64,000 bases of DNA from the NCBI RefSeq assembly GCF_937863155.1, contig NZ_CALMFB010000069.1, positions 118,765 to 182,764 on the forward strand. The letters are read 5' to 3'. This DNA comes from an uncultured Brevundimonas sp. (GTDB lineage Bacteria > Pseudomonadota > Alphaproteobacteria > Caulobacterales > Caulobacteraceae). A program made the translations under genes and the position numbers. The notes below the pieces were generated by a model that saw nothing but the letters and a program-made list of their open reading frames with translations, did no database searches and was not told where the DNA came from. Below, piece by piece: positions 1 through 9,427 of this stretch. Numbering within the stretch: the first letter of the stretch is position 1; each line of letters starts with the position of its first letter.

Positions 1-54
1 CTCAGCCACCGCGCCCTGGCGTTCGCCAAGCTGAAGGCCGCGCTGATTGACTGA
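1..54 (+). CDS. rdgB: RdgB/HAM1 nucleotide pyrophosphatase, C-terminal end only
   Basis: Only the last 17 codons and a TGA stop are in the window. They read LSHRALAFAKLKAALID, which matches the C-terminal SHR-AKLKA signature of RdgB/HAM1, the pyrophosphatase that removes deaminated purine nucleotides such as dITP and XTP. The hemW start lies inside its last codons (8-nt overlap), and rdgB-hemW is a common alphaproteobacterial neighbour pair, which supports the call. The catalytic part lies outside the window, so the identification rests on the tail and the context. Confidence 0.7.
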   Translation, partial: LSHRALAFAKLKAALID

Positions 55-1210
55 TACCCAAAAGGCGGACCTGCATCCCGGATCGGCGGTCGGCCTGTAT
101 GTCCACTGGCCCTATTGTTCGCGCATCTGCCCCTATTGCGACTTCAACGTGGTGCGCGACCGGGGGCGGACCCAAGAACAGGCGGGGCTGGTTCAGGCCC
201 TCCTGGCCGACATGGAGGCCCAGCGCGCCCTGACCGGACCGCGCGCCCTGGCCTCGATCTTCTTCGGCGGCGGCACCCCTTCGTTGATGGCGTCCGAAGC
301 CGTGGCGGTGGTGATCGAGCGGGCGCAGGCCCTGTGGGCGCCGCAGGGCGAGATCGAGGTCACGCTGGAGGCCAATCCGACCGACGCCGAGGCGGGCCGG
401 TTCGCGGCCCTGGCCCAGGCCGGGATCAACCGCCTGTCCATGGGGGTCCAGGCCCTGGACGACGCCAGTCTGAAGATGCTGGGTCGCAACCATTCGGCGG
501 CCGAGGCGATCCGCGCGGTCGGCCTGGCGCGGGCGGCGTTCGACCGGCTGTCGATCGACCTGATCTACGCCCGGCCGGGCCAGACCCAGACAGCCTGGAC
601 GGACGAGCTGAAGACCGCCCTGGACCTGGGGTTCGAGCATGTCTCGCCCTATCAGCTGACCATAGAGGCGACGACGGCGTTCGGCCGGGCGGCGGCGCGC
701 GGAACCCTGGTCCCGCCCGACCCGGGCGCGGCGGCGGGCCTGTATGAGACGACGCAATCGGTGCTGGGGGCCGCCGGCTTCGAGGCCTATGAGGTGTCCA
801 ATCATGCGCGGGGCGTGGCGGCGCGGTCCAGCCACAATCTGCATGTCTGGCGCGGCGGCGACTATGTCGGGGTCGGGCCGGGCGCCCATGGGCGGCTGAC
901 CCTGGACGGCGAACGCATGGCCACCGTCGCCCATCGCGGCATCGCCGACTATGTCGCGGGGGTCGCGGCGGGCGCCCCGTGGGTCGAGCAAACGGTGCTG
1001 ACGCCCGAGGAGGCGGACGAGGAACGGGTTCTGCTGGGCCTGCGCACGGTCGAGGGCGTGGCCATGGCGGCGCTGGACCGGCTGGGGCGTAAGGATCGGG
1101 CGGAAAGCCTGATCGAGGACGGATTCCTGAGGCTGGTCGGCGGCCGCGTCGTCGCCACGGAGGCGGGGCGGCCGGTTCTGGACGGGGTGCTGCGGGCGTT
1201 GCTGGTGTGA
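47..1210 (+). CDS. hemW: Heme chaperone HemW (radical SAM)
   Basis: A 387-aa radical SAM protein of the HemW family, often misnamed oxygen-independent coproporphyrinogen oxidase. It carries the 4Fe-4S motif C24-x3-C28-x2-C31 (CSRICPYC) and the GGGTPS glycine motif near residue 83 that helps bind SAM. HemW proteins bind heme and deliver it to respiratory enzymes, and lack the extra N-terminal residues of true HemN. The start is a TTG inside the last codons of rdgB, so the two are translationally coupled. The rsmI gene follows almost at once, suggesting an rdgB-hemW-rsmI-yraN operon. Heme delivery is inferred from the family. Confidence 0.9.
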   Translation: MTDTQKADLHPGSAVGLYVHWPYCSRICPYCDFNVVRDRGRTQEQAGLVQALLADMEAQRALTGPRALASIFFGGGTPSLMASEAVAVVIERAQALWAPQGEIEVTLEANPTDAEAGRFAALAQAGINRLSMGVQALDDASLKMLGRNHSAAEAIRAVGLARAAFDRLSIDLIYARPGQTQTAWTDELKTALDLGFEHVSPYQLTIEATTAFGRAAARGTLVPPDPGAAAGLYETTQSVLGAAGFEAYEVSNHARGVAARSSHNLHVWRGGDYVGVGPGAHGRLTLDGERMATVAHRGIADYVAGVAAGAPWVEQTVLTPEEADEERVLLGLRTVEGVAMAALDRLGRKDRAESLIEDGFLRLVGGRVVATEAGRPVLDGVLRALLV

Positions 1211-1229
1211 CGTGCTAGGAATGAGTCCG

Positions 1230-2117
1230 ATGACCGACCGTCCCACCAAAACGGAAATGTTCCCCCCGACCGCCCCGCCGCCGCGCCCGGTGACGCCGGG
1301 CCTGTATCTGGTGGCCACGCCGATCGGGAACCTGCGCGACATGACGTTGCGGGCGCTGGATGTGCTGGCGGCGGCGGATGTGGTGCTGGCCGAGGACACG
1401 CGGGTGACCGCCAAGCTGCTGTCGGCCTATGGGCTGAAGGCGAAGCTGGAGCGGTGCGACGACCACGCCTCGGCCCGCGCGGCTGAGACGGCGGTGGAGC
1501 GGATAACGGCGGGCGAGGTGGTGGCCTTGGTCAGCGATGCGGGCACGCCGATGGTATCGGACCCCGGATACGTCGTGGCGCGGGCCGTGATCGCGGCGGG
1601 CCTGCCGGTGCATCCCATCCCCGGCGCCTCCAGCCTGCTGGCGGCCCTGTGTCTGGCGGGGCTGCCGGCGGATCGGGTGGTGTTCGAGGGCTTCCTGCCG
1701 CCCAGGTCGGCGGCGCGCAGGACGGTGCTGGAGACCGTGCGGCCCGGCCGTCAGACCCTGGTCTTCTTCGAAAGCGGCCCGCGCCTGGCCGACAGCCTGG
1801 CCGACATGGCCCAGGTGCTGGGCGACCGCCCCGCCGCCGTGACCCGCGAACTGACCAAGCTGTACGAAGAGGCCGTGCGCGGAACCCTGTCGGAGCTGGC
1901 GGCAGATCCGCGCTGTCAGGCGCCCAAGGGCGAGATCGTGGTGGTCGTCGGCCCCGGCGAGGCCGAGACGGCGACGGACGCCGACATCGACGCGGCCCTG
2001 GCCGAGGCCCTGACCCGCCTGGCGCCCGGCGAGGCGGCGGCCGAGGTGTCCAGGGCGCTGAACCTGCCGCGCAAGCCGCTTTATAAGCGGGCGTTGGGCT
2101 TGAAGGGCCGGGGATGA
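1230..2117 (+). CDS. rsmI: 16S rRNA (cytidine1402-2'-O)-methyltransferase RsmI
   Basis: About 295 aa. The N-terminal half has the tetrapyrrole-methylase-fold signature LYLVATPIGNLRDMTLRAL, followed by LAEDTR and LVSDAGTPMVSDPG, all typical of RsmI. The enzyme methylates the 2'-O of C1402 in the 16S rRNA decoding centre using SAM. The frame is open from a GTG at 1212 with ATGs at 1221 and 1230. I prefer 1230 because AGGA at 1217-1220 sits 9 nt before it. Its stop overlaps the yraN start (ATGA). No unusual features. Confidence 0.92.
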   Translation: MTDRPTKTEMFPPTAPPPRPVTPGLYLVATPIGNLRDMTLRALDVLAAADVVLAEDTRVTAKLLSAYGLKAKLERCDDHASARAAETAVERITAGEVVALVSDAGTPMVSDPGYVVARAVIAAGLPVHPIPGASSLLAALCLAGLPADRVVFEGFLPPRSAARRTVLETVRPGRQTLVFFESGPRLADSLADMAQVLGDRPAAVTRELTKLYEEAVRGTLSELAADPRCQAPKGEIVVVVGPGEAETATDADIDAALAEALTRLAPGEAAAEVSRALNLPRKPLYKRALGLKGRG

Positions 2118-2485
2118 GCCCGCCGCCGTCGCGCAGCCTGCGGGGCGGCCGGGCGTGGCGCGAGGGCCATGGGGCCGAATGGATCGCGGCGATCTGGCTG
2201 ATGGCCAAGGGCTATCGCATCCTGGGCTTTCGCCTGAAGAGCCGGGCGGGCGAGATCGACATTCTGGCGCGGCGGGGTCGGGTGCTGGCGGTTGTCGAGG
2301 TCAAGCGCCGCGCGACGATCCAGGCCGCGCTGGAGGCCGTGACCCCCGCCCAGACCGCCCGTCTCGTGGCCGCCGCGCAACAGGTGGTCCACGGACGTAA
2401 AGCTTTGCAGGCGCTGGAGCTGCGTTTGGATACGGTGGCGCTGGCGCCCGGACGTCTTCCGCGCCATCGTCGGGGCCTGGGGTAG
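2114..2485 (+). CDS. yraN: YraN family endonuclease-like protein (UPF0102)
   Basis: A 123-aa protein with the UPF0102/YraN layout: an N-terminal helix (HGAEWIAAIWLMAKGYRILG), then the PD-(D/E)XK-like core GEIDILARR followed by VLAVVEVKRR, which supplies the expected Asp and ExK residues. The family is a predicted Holliday-junction-resolvase-like nuclease without a settled role. It is translationally coupled to rsmI by a 4-nt overlap, and rsmI-yraN adjacency is widespread in Proteobacteria. Normal length for the family. Confidence 0.88.
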   Translation: MSPPPSRSLRGGRAWREGHGAEWIAAIWLMAKGYRILGFRLKSRAGEIDILARRGRVLAVVEVKRRATIQAALEAVTPAQTARLVAAAQQVVHGRKALQALELRLDTVALAPGRLPRHRRGLG

Positions 2486-2507
2486 GACGCGAACGGACGG
2501 GGGGTCC

Positions 2508-3323
2508 ATGACGCGCGATGACGCCATCGAGGTTCTGGAAGCCGCCGGCCAGGTGGAGGACGACGCCTTTCCGCTGTTCGAGGCGGCCCTGGCCTGCGCC
2601 CTGCACGACGATCCGCGCCGCGACGCCCAGCCGGCGCGGGTGCTGGCGGCCTATGGGATCGAACGCCTGAAAGAGCGGCTAGCCGAAGAAGGGCCGGACG
2701 ACGCCCTGACCGAGGCGCTGGGCGGCGACCTGGGCCTGAACGGCGACCTGATGCACAAGGCCGATCCCGCCAACACCGATCTGATCGCCGTGGCCGAGCG
2801 TCGGCGCGGCCTGTCGGCCTGTCTGACCCTGTTCTATCTGCACTGCGGCCGCGCGGCGGGGGTGCAGGTGCAGGCGGTGGATTTCCCCGGCCACGTTCTG
2901 GTGCGGGTCGAGACGCCCGACGGGCCGGTGGCCCTGGACCCGTTCAGCCAGGGGCGGCTGGTCCTGCCCAGCGAACTGAGCCGCCGGGCGCTGCGCGCCG
3001 GGCTGACGCCGCATGTGGCGGACCGGCTGGACCTGCTGATGGCGCCGGTCAGCGACCGCCAGGCCCTGTTGCGGCTGCAGAGCGTGCTGTTCAGCCGCGC
3101 CCTGACCGCCGGCGACTATGCGGCGGCCGAACGGTCGGCCCTGCGCCGCGCCCTTTTGGACCCCGAGGATCATCGCCCCTGGCTGGACGTCGCCGCCGCG
3201 CGCGAACGTCAGGGGGCGCTGGCTGGCGCGCTTCAGGCCCTGGACCGCGCGCACGGTCTGGACAGCATGGGCGAGGCCGGGCGGATGCAGACCTATGAAC
3301 GGGTGCGTCTGCAACTGAACTGA
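2508..3323 (+). CDS. SirB1-like transglutaminase-fold protein with TPR-like tail
   Basis: 271 aa. The N-terminal two thirds match the SirB1/YchA family (transglutaminase-like fold): [18 protein letters not shown] near residues 96-113 and [11 protein letters not shown] near 124-134, where family members have RRGIP and GVGFPGHFLVR. The segment after residue 180 is helical with TPR-like spacing ([34 protein letters not shown] begins such a unit). Function is unknown in most bacteria; a regulatory or protease-like role is only inferred. It lies 22 nt after yraN and may be the last gene of that operon. Confidence 0.8.
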   Translation: MTRDDAIEVLEAAGQVEDDAFPLFEAALACALHDDPRRDAQPARVLAAYGIERLKERLAEEGPDDALTEALGGDLGLNGDLMHKADPANTDLIAVAERRRGLSACLTLFYLHCGRAAGVQVQAVDFPGHVLVRVETPDGPVALDPFSQGRLVLPSELSRRALRAGLTPHVADRLDLLMAPVSDRQALLRLQSVLFSRALTAGDYAAAERSALRRALLDPEDHRPWLDVAAARERQGALAGALQALDRAHGLDSMGEAGRMQTYERVRLQLN

Positions 3324-3424
3324 ACGCCCCCGCCGCCGCAGAAAGCCTTTCTCCAGCCCTTGCCGTGGGGCACGGGCGCCCTCAAGTAGCGAACGACCGC
3401 GTCGTGAGCGTTAGGGCAAACACC

Positions 3425-4369
3425 ATGCTTAAAGTCGCCATCCAGATGGACCCCATCGAGGCGGTCAATATCGACGGGGACACCACCTTCCTGCTGGCCA
3501 TGGCGGCGCAGGGGCGCGGCCACGCCCTGTGGGTCTATGATTTCCGCACCCTGGCGCTGGAGGACGGGCGGCTGTTCTGTCGGGCGCGGCCGGTGACGCT
3601 GCGTCAGGTCGTCGGCGATCACGTCACCCTGGGCGACGAGGTGAAGCTGGACCTGGGCGCCGACGTCGATGTGATCCTGATGCGCCAGGATCCGCCGTTC
3701 GACATGGCCTATGTCACCGCCACCTATCTGCTGGAGACGGTGCATCCCCAGACCCTGGTGGTGAACGATCCGGCCGAGGTGCGTTCGGCGCCCGAAAAAC
3801 TGTTCGCCACCCACTTCAAGGGACTGCAGCCGCCGACGCTGATTTCGTCGGACGTGGTGGCGCTCAGCGACTTCCATGCGCGGCACGGCGATGTGGTGCT
3901 GAAGCCCCTGCACGGGGCCGCCGGGTCGGGGGTGGTGCGGCTGAAGGCCGGCGATCCGAACCTGGAGGCCCTGGTCGAGATTCACGCCACGGGGTCGCGC
4001 GATCCGCTGGTGATCCAGAAATTCATCCCGGCGGTCTCGGCGGGGGACAAGCGCATCCTGCTGGTCGACGGCGAGGTGGTGGGGGCCATCAACCGGGTGC
4101 CGATGAAGGGCGCCGTGCGCTCCAATCTGCGGGTCGGCGGGGTGGCGGAGCCGGTCGAACTGACCGCGCGCGACCTGGAGATCTGCGCCATCCTGGGGCC
4201 GGAGCTGAAGCGGCGCGGCCTGCTGTTCGTCGGCATCGACGTGATCGGCGACTATCTGACCGAGATCAACGTCACCTCGCCCACCGGCGCGGTGCAGCTG
4301 AAGGCCTTCACCGGCGTGGATGCGGGCGAACGGCTGTGGGACGTGATCGAGGCGCGGCGCCAGGGCTGA
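3425..4369 (+). CDS. gshB: Glutathione synthase
   Basis: 314 aa, normal for prokaryotic GshB, which ligates gamma-glutamylcysteine and glycine with ATP. Visible signatures are [21 protein letters not shown] at the N-terminus, [22 protein letters not shown], the ATP-grasp loop [14 protein letters not shown] and the C-terminal [13 protein letters not shown], which contributes metal and substrate ligands. The frame is open further upstream, but the ATG at 3425 fits family N-termini and has AGGG about 8 nt ahead. No gshA is nearby. A short direct repeat (GGGCTGACGAC, twice) covers the stop region. Confidence 0.95.
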   Translation: MLKVAIQMDPIEAVNIDGDTTFLLAMAAQGRGHALWVYDFRTLALEDGRLFCRARPVTLRQVVGDHVTLGDEVKLDLGADVDVILMRQDPPFDMAYVTATYLLETVHPQTLVVNDPAEVRSAPEKLFATHFKGLQPPTLISSDVVALSDFHARHGDVVLKPLHGAAGSGVVRLKAGDPNLEALVEIHATGSRDPLVIQKFIPAVSAGDKRILLVDGEVVGAINRVPMKGAVRSNLRVGGVAEPVELTARDLEICAILGPELKRRGLLFVGIDVIGDYLTEINVTSPTGAVQLKAFTGVDAGERLWDVIEARRQG

Positions 4370-4445
4370 CGACGGGCTGACGACGACCGCTTGACCGAAC
4401 ACTGATGTTCGTGCTTCGTTCTTCTTCGGGTAGGGAGGAGACGGC

Positions 4446-6032
4446 ATGGTCGCGCGGGTCACGACATTCGCCTTCGAGGGGGTCGAGGCCCGGCGCGTGG
4501 ATGTCGAGGTCCAGCTGATCGGCAGTGCGGGCCAGACGACCTTCACCCTGGTCGGCCTGCCCGACAAGGCGGTGGCCGAGAGCCGCGAGCGGGTGCGCGG
4601 CGCCTTCGCCGGCATCGGTCTGGCCCTGCCGCCCAAACGGATCATCGCCAGCCTGGCCCCCGCCGACCTGCCCAAGGAAGGCTCGCATTTCGACCTGCCC
4701 ATCGCCCTGGCCCTGATGGCGGCCATGGGGGTGATCGGCCCGGCGGACCTGGAAGGCTGGGCGGCGCTGGGGGAACTGGGGCTGGACGGGCGGATCGCGG
4801 CGACGGGCGGCGCCCTGCCCGCCGCCGTGGCGGCCTCGGCTCTGGGGCTGGGCCTGATCTGCCCGGAGGCCAATGGCGCCGAGGCGGCGTGGGCGGGGGA
4901 TGCGAACATCCTGGCGCCGCGCTCGCTGATCGGCCTGATCAACCATTTCAAGGGAACCCAGGTGCTGCGGGCGCCCGAACCCGGTCCGGCGACGGCGGGC
5001 GGCCTGGTTCCAGACCTGAACGAGGTCAAGGGTCAGGAGAGCGCCAAGCGCGCGCTGGAGGTGGCGGCCGCCGGGGGACACAATCTGTTGTTCATCGGCC
5101 CGCCAGGGTCCGGCAAGTCGATGATGGCCCAGCGCCTGCCGGGCCTGTTGCCGCCGCTGACGCCGTCGGAACTGCTGGAGACCTCGATGGTCTGGTCCAT
5201 GGCCGGGCTGATCGAGCGCGGCGCCCTGACCCGCGACCGGCCGTTTCGCAGCCCGCATCATTCGGCCAGCATGGCGGCCCTGACCGGCGGCGGCCATCGG
5301 GCCAAGCCGGGGGAAGCGTCCCTGGCGCACAATGGAGTGCTGTTCCTGGACGAACTGCCCGAGTTTTCGGGCCAGGCGCTGGATTCGCTGCGCGCGCCGC
5401 TGGAGACGGGCGAGATCGTGGTGGCGCGGGCCAACGCCCATATCCGCTATCCGGCGCGGTTCCAGCTGGTGGCGGCGATGAACCCCTGCCGCTGCGGCCT
5501 GGGCGGGGTCGGGCGCGGGGCCTGCGGCAAGGCGCCCCGGTGCCAGGTCGATTATCAGAACCGCATCTCCGGCCCCATGTTCGACCGCATCGACCTGACC
5601 GTCGAGACGCCGCCGGTGACCGCCGCCGACATGGCCCTGCCGCCGCCGGCCGAAGGCACGGCCCAGGCCGCCGCGCGGGTGGCCGCCGCCCGCGCCATGC
5701 AGGCCGAAAGGGCGGCGCTGGCAGGACTGGACCCCGTGGCCGCCATCAATGCGCGGGCCGACAGCGCCTATCTGGACCGGTTCGCCACGCCGGACGAGGC
5801 GGGCCGGGCGCTGCTGATGAAGGCGGGCGAGGCGGGCGGCCTGACCGCGCGCGGCTGGACCCGCACTCTGCGGCTGGCGCGGACCATCGCCGATCTGGAA
5901 GGCGCCGACGGCGTGTTGCGCCGCCATGTGGCCGAGGCCCTGATCTACCGCCGCGCCGGCCCGGCGGCCCAGGCCGACTTCGACCGGCGCCAGGCCCAGA
6001 TCGCGCAGGGCCCCCGAACGACCGCTTTCTGA
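4446..6032 (+). CDS. YifB/ComM family Mg-chelatase-like AAA+ ATPase
   Basis: 528 aa. Domain order: an N-terminal Lon-S5-like chelatase domain (about residues 1-165), an AAA+ core with Walker A GPPGSGKS near 218-225 and Walker B LFLDELPEF near 300, a Cys-rich insert NPCRCGLGGVGRGACGKAPRC near 347-367, and a C-terminal helical domain (VAEALIYRR). In naturally transformable bacteria the orthologue ComM is a hexameric branch-migration helicase that promotes integration of foreign DNA. Whether this organism is competent cannot be told from the window. GGGAGGAG lies just ahead of the ATG. Confidence 0.9.
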   Translation: MVARVTTFAFEGVEARRVDVEVQLIGSAGQTTFTLVGLPDKAVAESRERVRGAFAGIGLALPPKRIIASLAPADLPKEGSHFDLPIALALMAAMGVIGPADLEGWAALGELGLDGRIAATGGALPAAVAASALGLGLICPEANGAEAAWAGDANILAPRSLIGLINHFKGTQVLRAPEPGPATAGGLVPDLNEVKGQESAKRALEVAAAGGHNLLFIGPPGSGKSMMAQRLPGLLPPLTPSELLETSMVWSMAGLIERGALTRDRPFRSPHHSASMAALTGGGHRAKPGEASLAHNGVLFLDELPEFSGQALDSLRAPLETGEIVVARANAHIRYPARFQLVAAMNPCRCGLGGVGRGACGKAPRCQVDYQNRISGPMFDRIDLTVETPPVTAADMALPPPAEGTAQAAARVAAARAMQAERAALAGLDPVAAINARADSAYLDRFATPDEAGRALLMKAGEAGGLTARGWTRTLRLARTIADLEGADGVLRRHVAEALIYRRAGPAAQADFDRRQAQIAQGPRTTAF

Positions 6033-6095
6033 TGGGCGCCGGTTGAACCGGTCTTAACGCCTGATCGGGCAAGGTGGCCGCTGAAGGAGGCGGCC

Positions 6096-7631
6096 ATGGC
6101 GCGACGCGGCGGACCCAAGGCGATTGCGGAACAGGCGACGGAACCGGCCGGGGCCGAGCCGCAGCAGTTCCTGCGCCTGATGAGCCACGAGATGCGCACG
6201 CCGCTGAACGGCGTCATCGGCATGCTGGGCCTGGTGTCGCGCACGCGGCTGGACGGGGCGCAACGGTCCTATGTCGAGGCGGCTCAGGCGTCGGCCGAGC
6301 ATCTGCTGGGGCTGGTCAACGATCTGCTGGACTATGCGCGGCTGGAGGCCGGGCGGCTGGAGTTCGACCTGGCGCCGGTGAACATCGAGGCCCTGGTCCA
6401 GGGGGTGGCCGAACTGCTCAGCCCCCGCGCCCACGACCGGGGGCTGGAGATCGCCTGGTCCGTCGCCGCCGATGCGCCCGATGTGATCGCCGATGAGGGG
6501 CGGCTGCGTCAGGTGCTGTTCAATCTGGCGGGCAATGCGGTCAAATTCACCGAGACGGGCGGCGTCCGCATCGCGGTGGAGCGCGCAGGCGGAACCGAGG
6601 CGGCGCCGCGCCTGGCCTTCATCGTCGACGACACCGGGCCGGGCGTGCCGATCGAGGCGCGGGCGCGCATCTTCGAGGAATTCGGCCATGCGGTCGGTGG
6701 CGACGCCGTGCGCCACGACGGCGCCGGCCTGGGGCTTGCGGTGGTGCGGCGGCTGATGACGGCCATGGGCGGAACCGCGACGGTTCAGGATCGGCCCGAC
6801 GGTCCCGGCGCCCGCTTCCGGGTCGAGGCGGCCTTCACGGCGGCGGCCGAGGCGCCGCGCCCGCGGCTGCTGGAGGGTCAGGCCGTGGCGGTGATCGCGC
6901 CGGACCCCTTCGTGCGACAGGCGGCCGAGGCGCAACTGGCCGCCAGCGGCGCCCGCATAACGGCGAGCGCGCCTGTGACCCTGATCGATCACGCCCAGGC
7001 CATCGCGGACGGACGCGACCTGGCGGCGCCGGCGGCACAGGGGCGGTCGATCGTGCTCTTGACCCCGGCCCAGCGCGACCTGATCGCGCGATACCGTTCG
7101 GCGGGCTTCCATGGTTATCTGATCAAGCCCCTGCGCCGCGCCTCGGTGGTCGAGCGTGTGCGGGCGGCCCTGAACGCCGGTGGCGGCTCGGTTCCGGCCG
7201 CCGTGCTGATCGAGGATGACCGCGTGGCCCCGGCCCGGTTCGCCGGGACGCGGGTGCTGCTTGCCGAGGATAATCCCGTCGGCGCCCTTCTGGCCAAGAC
7301 CCTGCTGCGGCGCGAAGGCTGTGTGGTCGAGACCGCCGCGACGGGCGAAGAGGCGGTCCAGGCGCTGAAGCGCGCGCGCTATGATCTGGTGTTCATGGAC
7401 ATGCGGATGCCGGGCTTGGACGGGCCGGGTGCGGCGCGGGCCATCCGCGCGCGCGGCGACGACACCCCCATACTGGCCCTGACCGCCAACGCCTTCGCCG
7501 AGGACCGCCGGACCTGCCTGGAGGCGGGGATGGACGACCATCTGGTCAAGCCGCTGGAGCCGGAGGCCCTGCGCGCCGCCCTGGCCCGCTGGACGAAGCG
7601 CGACATCCGCGCCAAGGTCGCCGCCAGATAG
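6096..7631 (+). CDS. shkA: ShkA-like hybrid histidine kinase (DHp-CA-pseudoreceiver-receiver)
   Basis: A soluble 511-aa hybrid kinase with no membrane or PAS segment. Order: DHp with phospho-acceptor H31 (MSHEMRTPLNGVIGML), HATPase (GNAVKFTE, DDTGPGVP, GAGLGLAVV), a degenerate receiver (about residues 262-362) lacking the acidic pocket, a linker with D374-D375-R376, and a canonical receiver with phospho-acceptor D435 (FMDMRMPG). This is the layout of Caulobacter ShkA, whose pseudoreceiver binds c-di-GMP and releases DDR-linker inhibition (from memory of the literature). R327, Y341 and R347 match the spacing of the reported ligand contacts. GGAGG precedes the start. Orthology is inferred from architecture and motifs. 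Confidence 0.8.
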   Translation: MARRGGPKAIAEQATEPAGAEPQQFLRLMSHEMRTPLNGVIGMLGLVSRTRLDGAQRSYVEAAQASAEHLLGLVNDLLDYARLEAGRLEFDLAPVNIEALVQGVAELLSPRAHDRGLEIAWSVAADAPDVIADEGRLRQVLFNLAGNAVKFTETGGVRIAVERAGGTEAAPRLAFIVDDTGPGVPIEARARIFEEFGHAVGGDAVRHDGAGLGLAVVRRLMTAMGGTATVQDRPDGPGARFRVEAAFTAAAEAPRPRLLEGQAVAVIAPDPFVRQAAEAQLAASGARITASAPVTLIDHAQAIADGRDLAAPAAQGRSIVLLTPAQRDLIARYRSAGFHGYLIKPLRRASVVERVRAALNAGGGSVPAAVLIEDDRVAPARFAGTRVLLAEDNPVGALLAKTLLRREGCVVETAATGEEAVQALKRARYDLVFMDMRMPGLDGPGAARAIRARGDDTPILALTANAFAEDRRTCLEAGMDDHLVKPLEPEALRAALARWTKRDIRAKVAAR

Positions 7632-7661
7632 GGCGCGGGCGCGCCTTCAGGAGGCGCGTGA

Positions 7662-9416
7662 ATGAGCGAAGCGGACGCGACGGCCAAGCCGGTCAGGAAA
7701 TGGGGCGGCCTGGCGGTCTATGGCGAACGGCGCGCCTTCGCCATGCTGCTGCTGGGCTTTGCGGCCGGCCTGCCGAACCTTCTGATCTTCGACACCTTGT
7801 CGGCGTGGCTGCGGGATGCGGGGGTCACGCTGGAGGTGATCGCCTTCTTCGGCCTGGCGACCCTGACCTATGCGCTGAAATTCGTCTGGGCGCCGCTGCT
7901 GGACCGGACGTCCATTCCCGGCCTGACCCGGCTTTTGGGCCATCGGCGGTCGTGGATGCTGGCGACGCAAGGGGTCATCGTCCTGGGGCTGTGGCTGATC
8001 TCGGGGACCAATCCGGCGACGTCGCTGATGGCGGTGGCCGGGTTCGCGGTCATGGTCGGCTTCTTCGGCGCGACCCAGGACATCGCCATCGACGCCTGGC
8101 GCATCGAGGCGGCCGACGACAGTCGCCAGGGGGCCATGGCCGCCGCCTATCAGCTGGGCTATCGCGTCGCCATGATTGTGGCCGGGGCCGTGCCCCTGGT
8201 GTTGGCCGAGATCTACAGCTGGAACCTGTCCTACGCCATCATGGCGGCCCTGATGGGCGTCGGCGTGCTGGGGGTGCTGCTGGCCCCGCGCGAGAAACAG
8301 CATGTGGTGCGGCCCATCCCGGTGGGCGACATCCCCTCGCGCCCGGCGCTGGAGGTGTTCGAATGGGTCGTGCGGCTGGCGCTGATCGCCGTGGCGGCGG
8401 TCATCATCGGCACGGGCCTGACTGACAAGCCCGACGCCCTGTTGTGGGTGTTCGGCGGCGTTCTGGGCGAAGCGGGCGCCGCCAGCGTGACGGCGGGGCT
8501 GGCGAACAATGAACTGACCGGCGTGCTGATTCAGTTCGCCTATGTCATCGGCGGCTTCGCGCTTCTGACCGCCGCCTGCTGGCCGGTGCCGGGGGTCAAG
8601 ACGCGACCCGGCGCCTATCTGGCCGGATCGTTCGGGGCGCCGCTGATGGATTTCTTCGTGCGGTTCGGAAAGCTGGCCCTGCCGATCCTGGCGCTGATCT
8701 GCCTGTACCGGCTGTCGGACTTCGTGCTGAACATCATGAACCCGTTTTATCTGGACCTGGGCTTCTCCAAGACCGAGATCGCCGAGGTGCGTAAGGTGTT
8801 CGGCGTGGTCATGACCTCGCTGGGCGTTTTCATGGGCGGCTGGATGGTGGCGCGGCTGGGCCTGATCCGGGCCATGGTGGTCGGCGCCTTCATGAGCCCG
8901 GTGTCCAATCTGGTCTTCGCCTGGCTGGCGACCCAGGGGAACAGCCTGGGCGCCCTGTTCGTGGCCATCGGCATCGACAATGTGGCCACCGGCATCGCCG
9001 GCACGGCCCTGATCGCCTATATGTCCAGCCTGACCTCGATCGGCTTCACGGCGACGCAGTATGCGCTGTTCAGCTCGCTGTACGCCCTGCCGGGCAAGAT
9101 CGTGGCGTCGCAGTCGGGCAAGATCGTCGAAGGCTCGGCCCAGGCCGCCGACGCAGGCGGGCCGCTGGGCGCGCTGAAAGGTCTGTTCGCGGGCCTGCCC
9201 GAGGGGTCGCTGGTCGAGGGCGCGGCCAAGAGCGGGACCACCCCCGCCGGCCTGGGCGCCGGCTATGTGACCTTCTTCCTGTATTCGACGGTGATCGGCG
9301 TCTTCGCCATCGTGCTGGCCTTCTATGTCGCCCGGCGCCAGCAGGCGATGCAGGCGGACACCGCGACCCAGGCCGCCGTGGAAGCCGAGGCCGAGGACAA
9401 TGCGCCCCGGCCGTAA
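7662..9416 (+). CDS. ampG: AmpG-family muropeptide MFS permease
   Basis: A 584-aa polytopic membrane protein. AmpG signatures include FDTLSAWLRDAGV, GLATLTYALKFVWAPLLDR, GHRRSWM and ATQDIAIDAWRIE. AmpG imports GlcNAc-anhydroMurNAc muropeptides for cell-wall recycling, and its cargo often feeds beta-lactamase induction. The protein is longer than enterobacterial AmpG, with an Ala/Gly-rich periplasmic or cytoplasmic loop (about residues 485-535) before the last membrane helix. AGGAGG lies 8 nt before the ATG. No ampD, nagZ or beta-lactamase gene is adjacent. Confidence 0.85.
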   Translation: MSEADATAKPVRKWGGLAVYGERRAFAMLLLGFAAGLPNLLIFDTLSAWLRDAGVTLEVIAFFGLATLTYALKFVWAPLLDRTSIPGLTRLLGHRRSWMLATQGVIVLGLWLISGTNPATSLMAVAGFAVMVGFFGATQDIAIDAWRIEAADDSRQGAMAAAYQLGYRVAMIVAGAVPLVLAEIYSWNLSYAIMAALMGVGVLGVLLAPREKQHVVRPIPVGDIPSRPALEVFEWVVRLALIAVAAVIIGTGLTDKPDALLWVFGGVLGEAGAASVTAGLANNELTGVLIQFAYVIGGFALLTAACWPVPGVKTRPGAYLAGSFGAPLMDFFVRFGKLALPILALICLYRLSDFVLNIMNPFYLDLGFSKTEIAEVRKVFGVVMTSLGVFMGGWMVARLGLIRAMVVGAFMSPVSNLVFAWLATQGNSLGALFVAIGIDNVATGIAGTALIAYMSSLTSIGFTATQYALFSSLYALPGKIVASQSGKIVEGSAQAADAGGPLGALKGLFAGLPEGSLVEGAAKSGTTPAGLGAGYVTFFLYSTVIGVFAIVLAFYVARRQQAMQADTATQAAVEAEAEDNAPRP

Positions 9417-9427
9417 TATCTGTTGAT

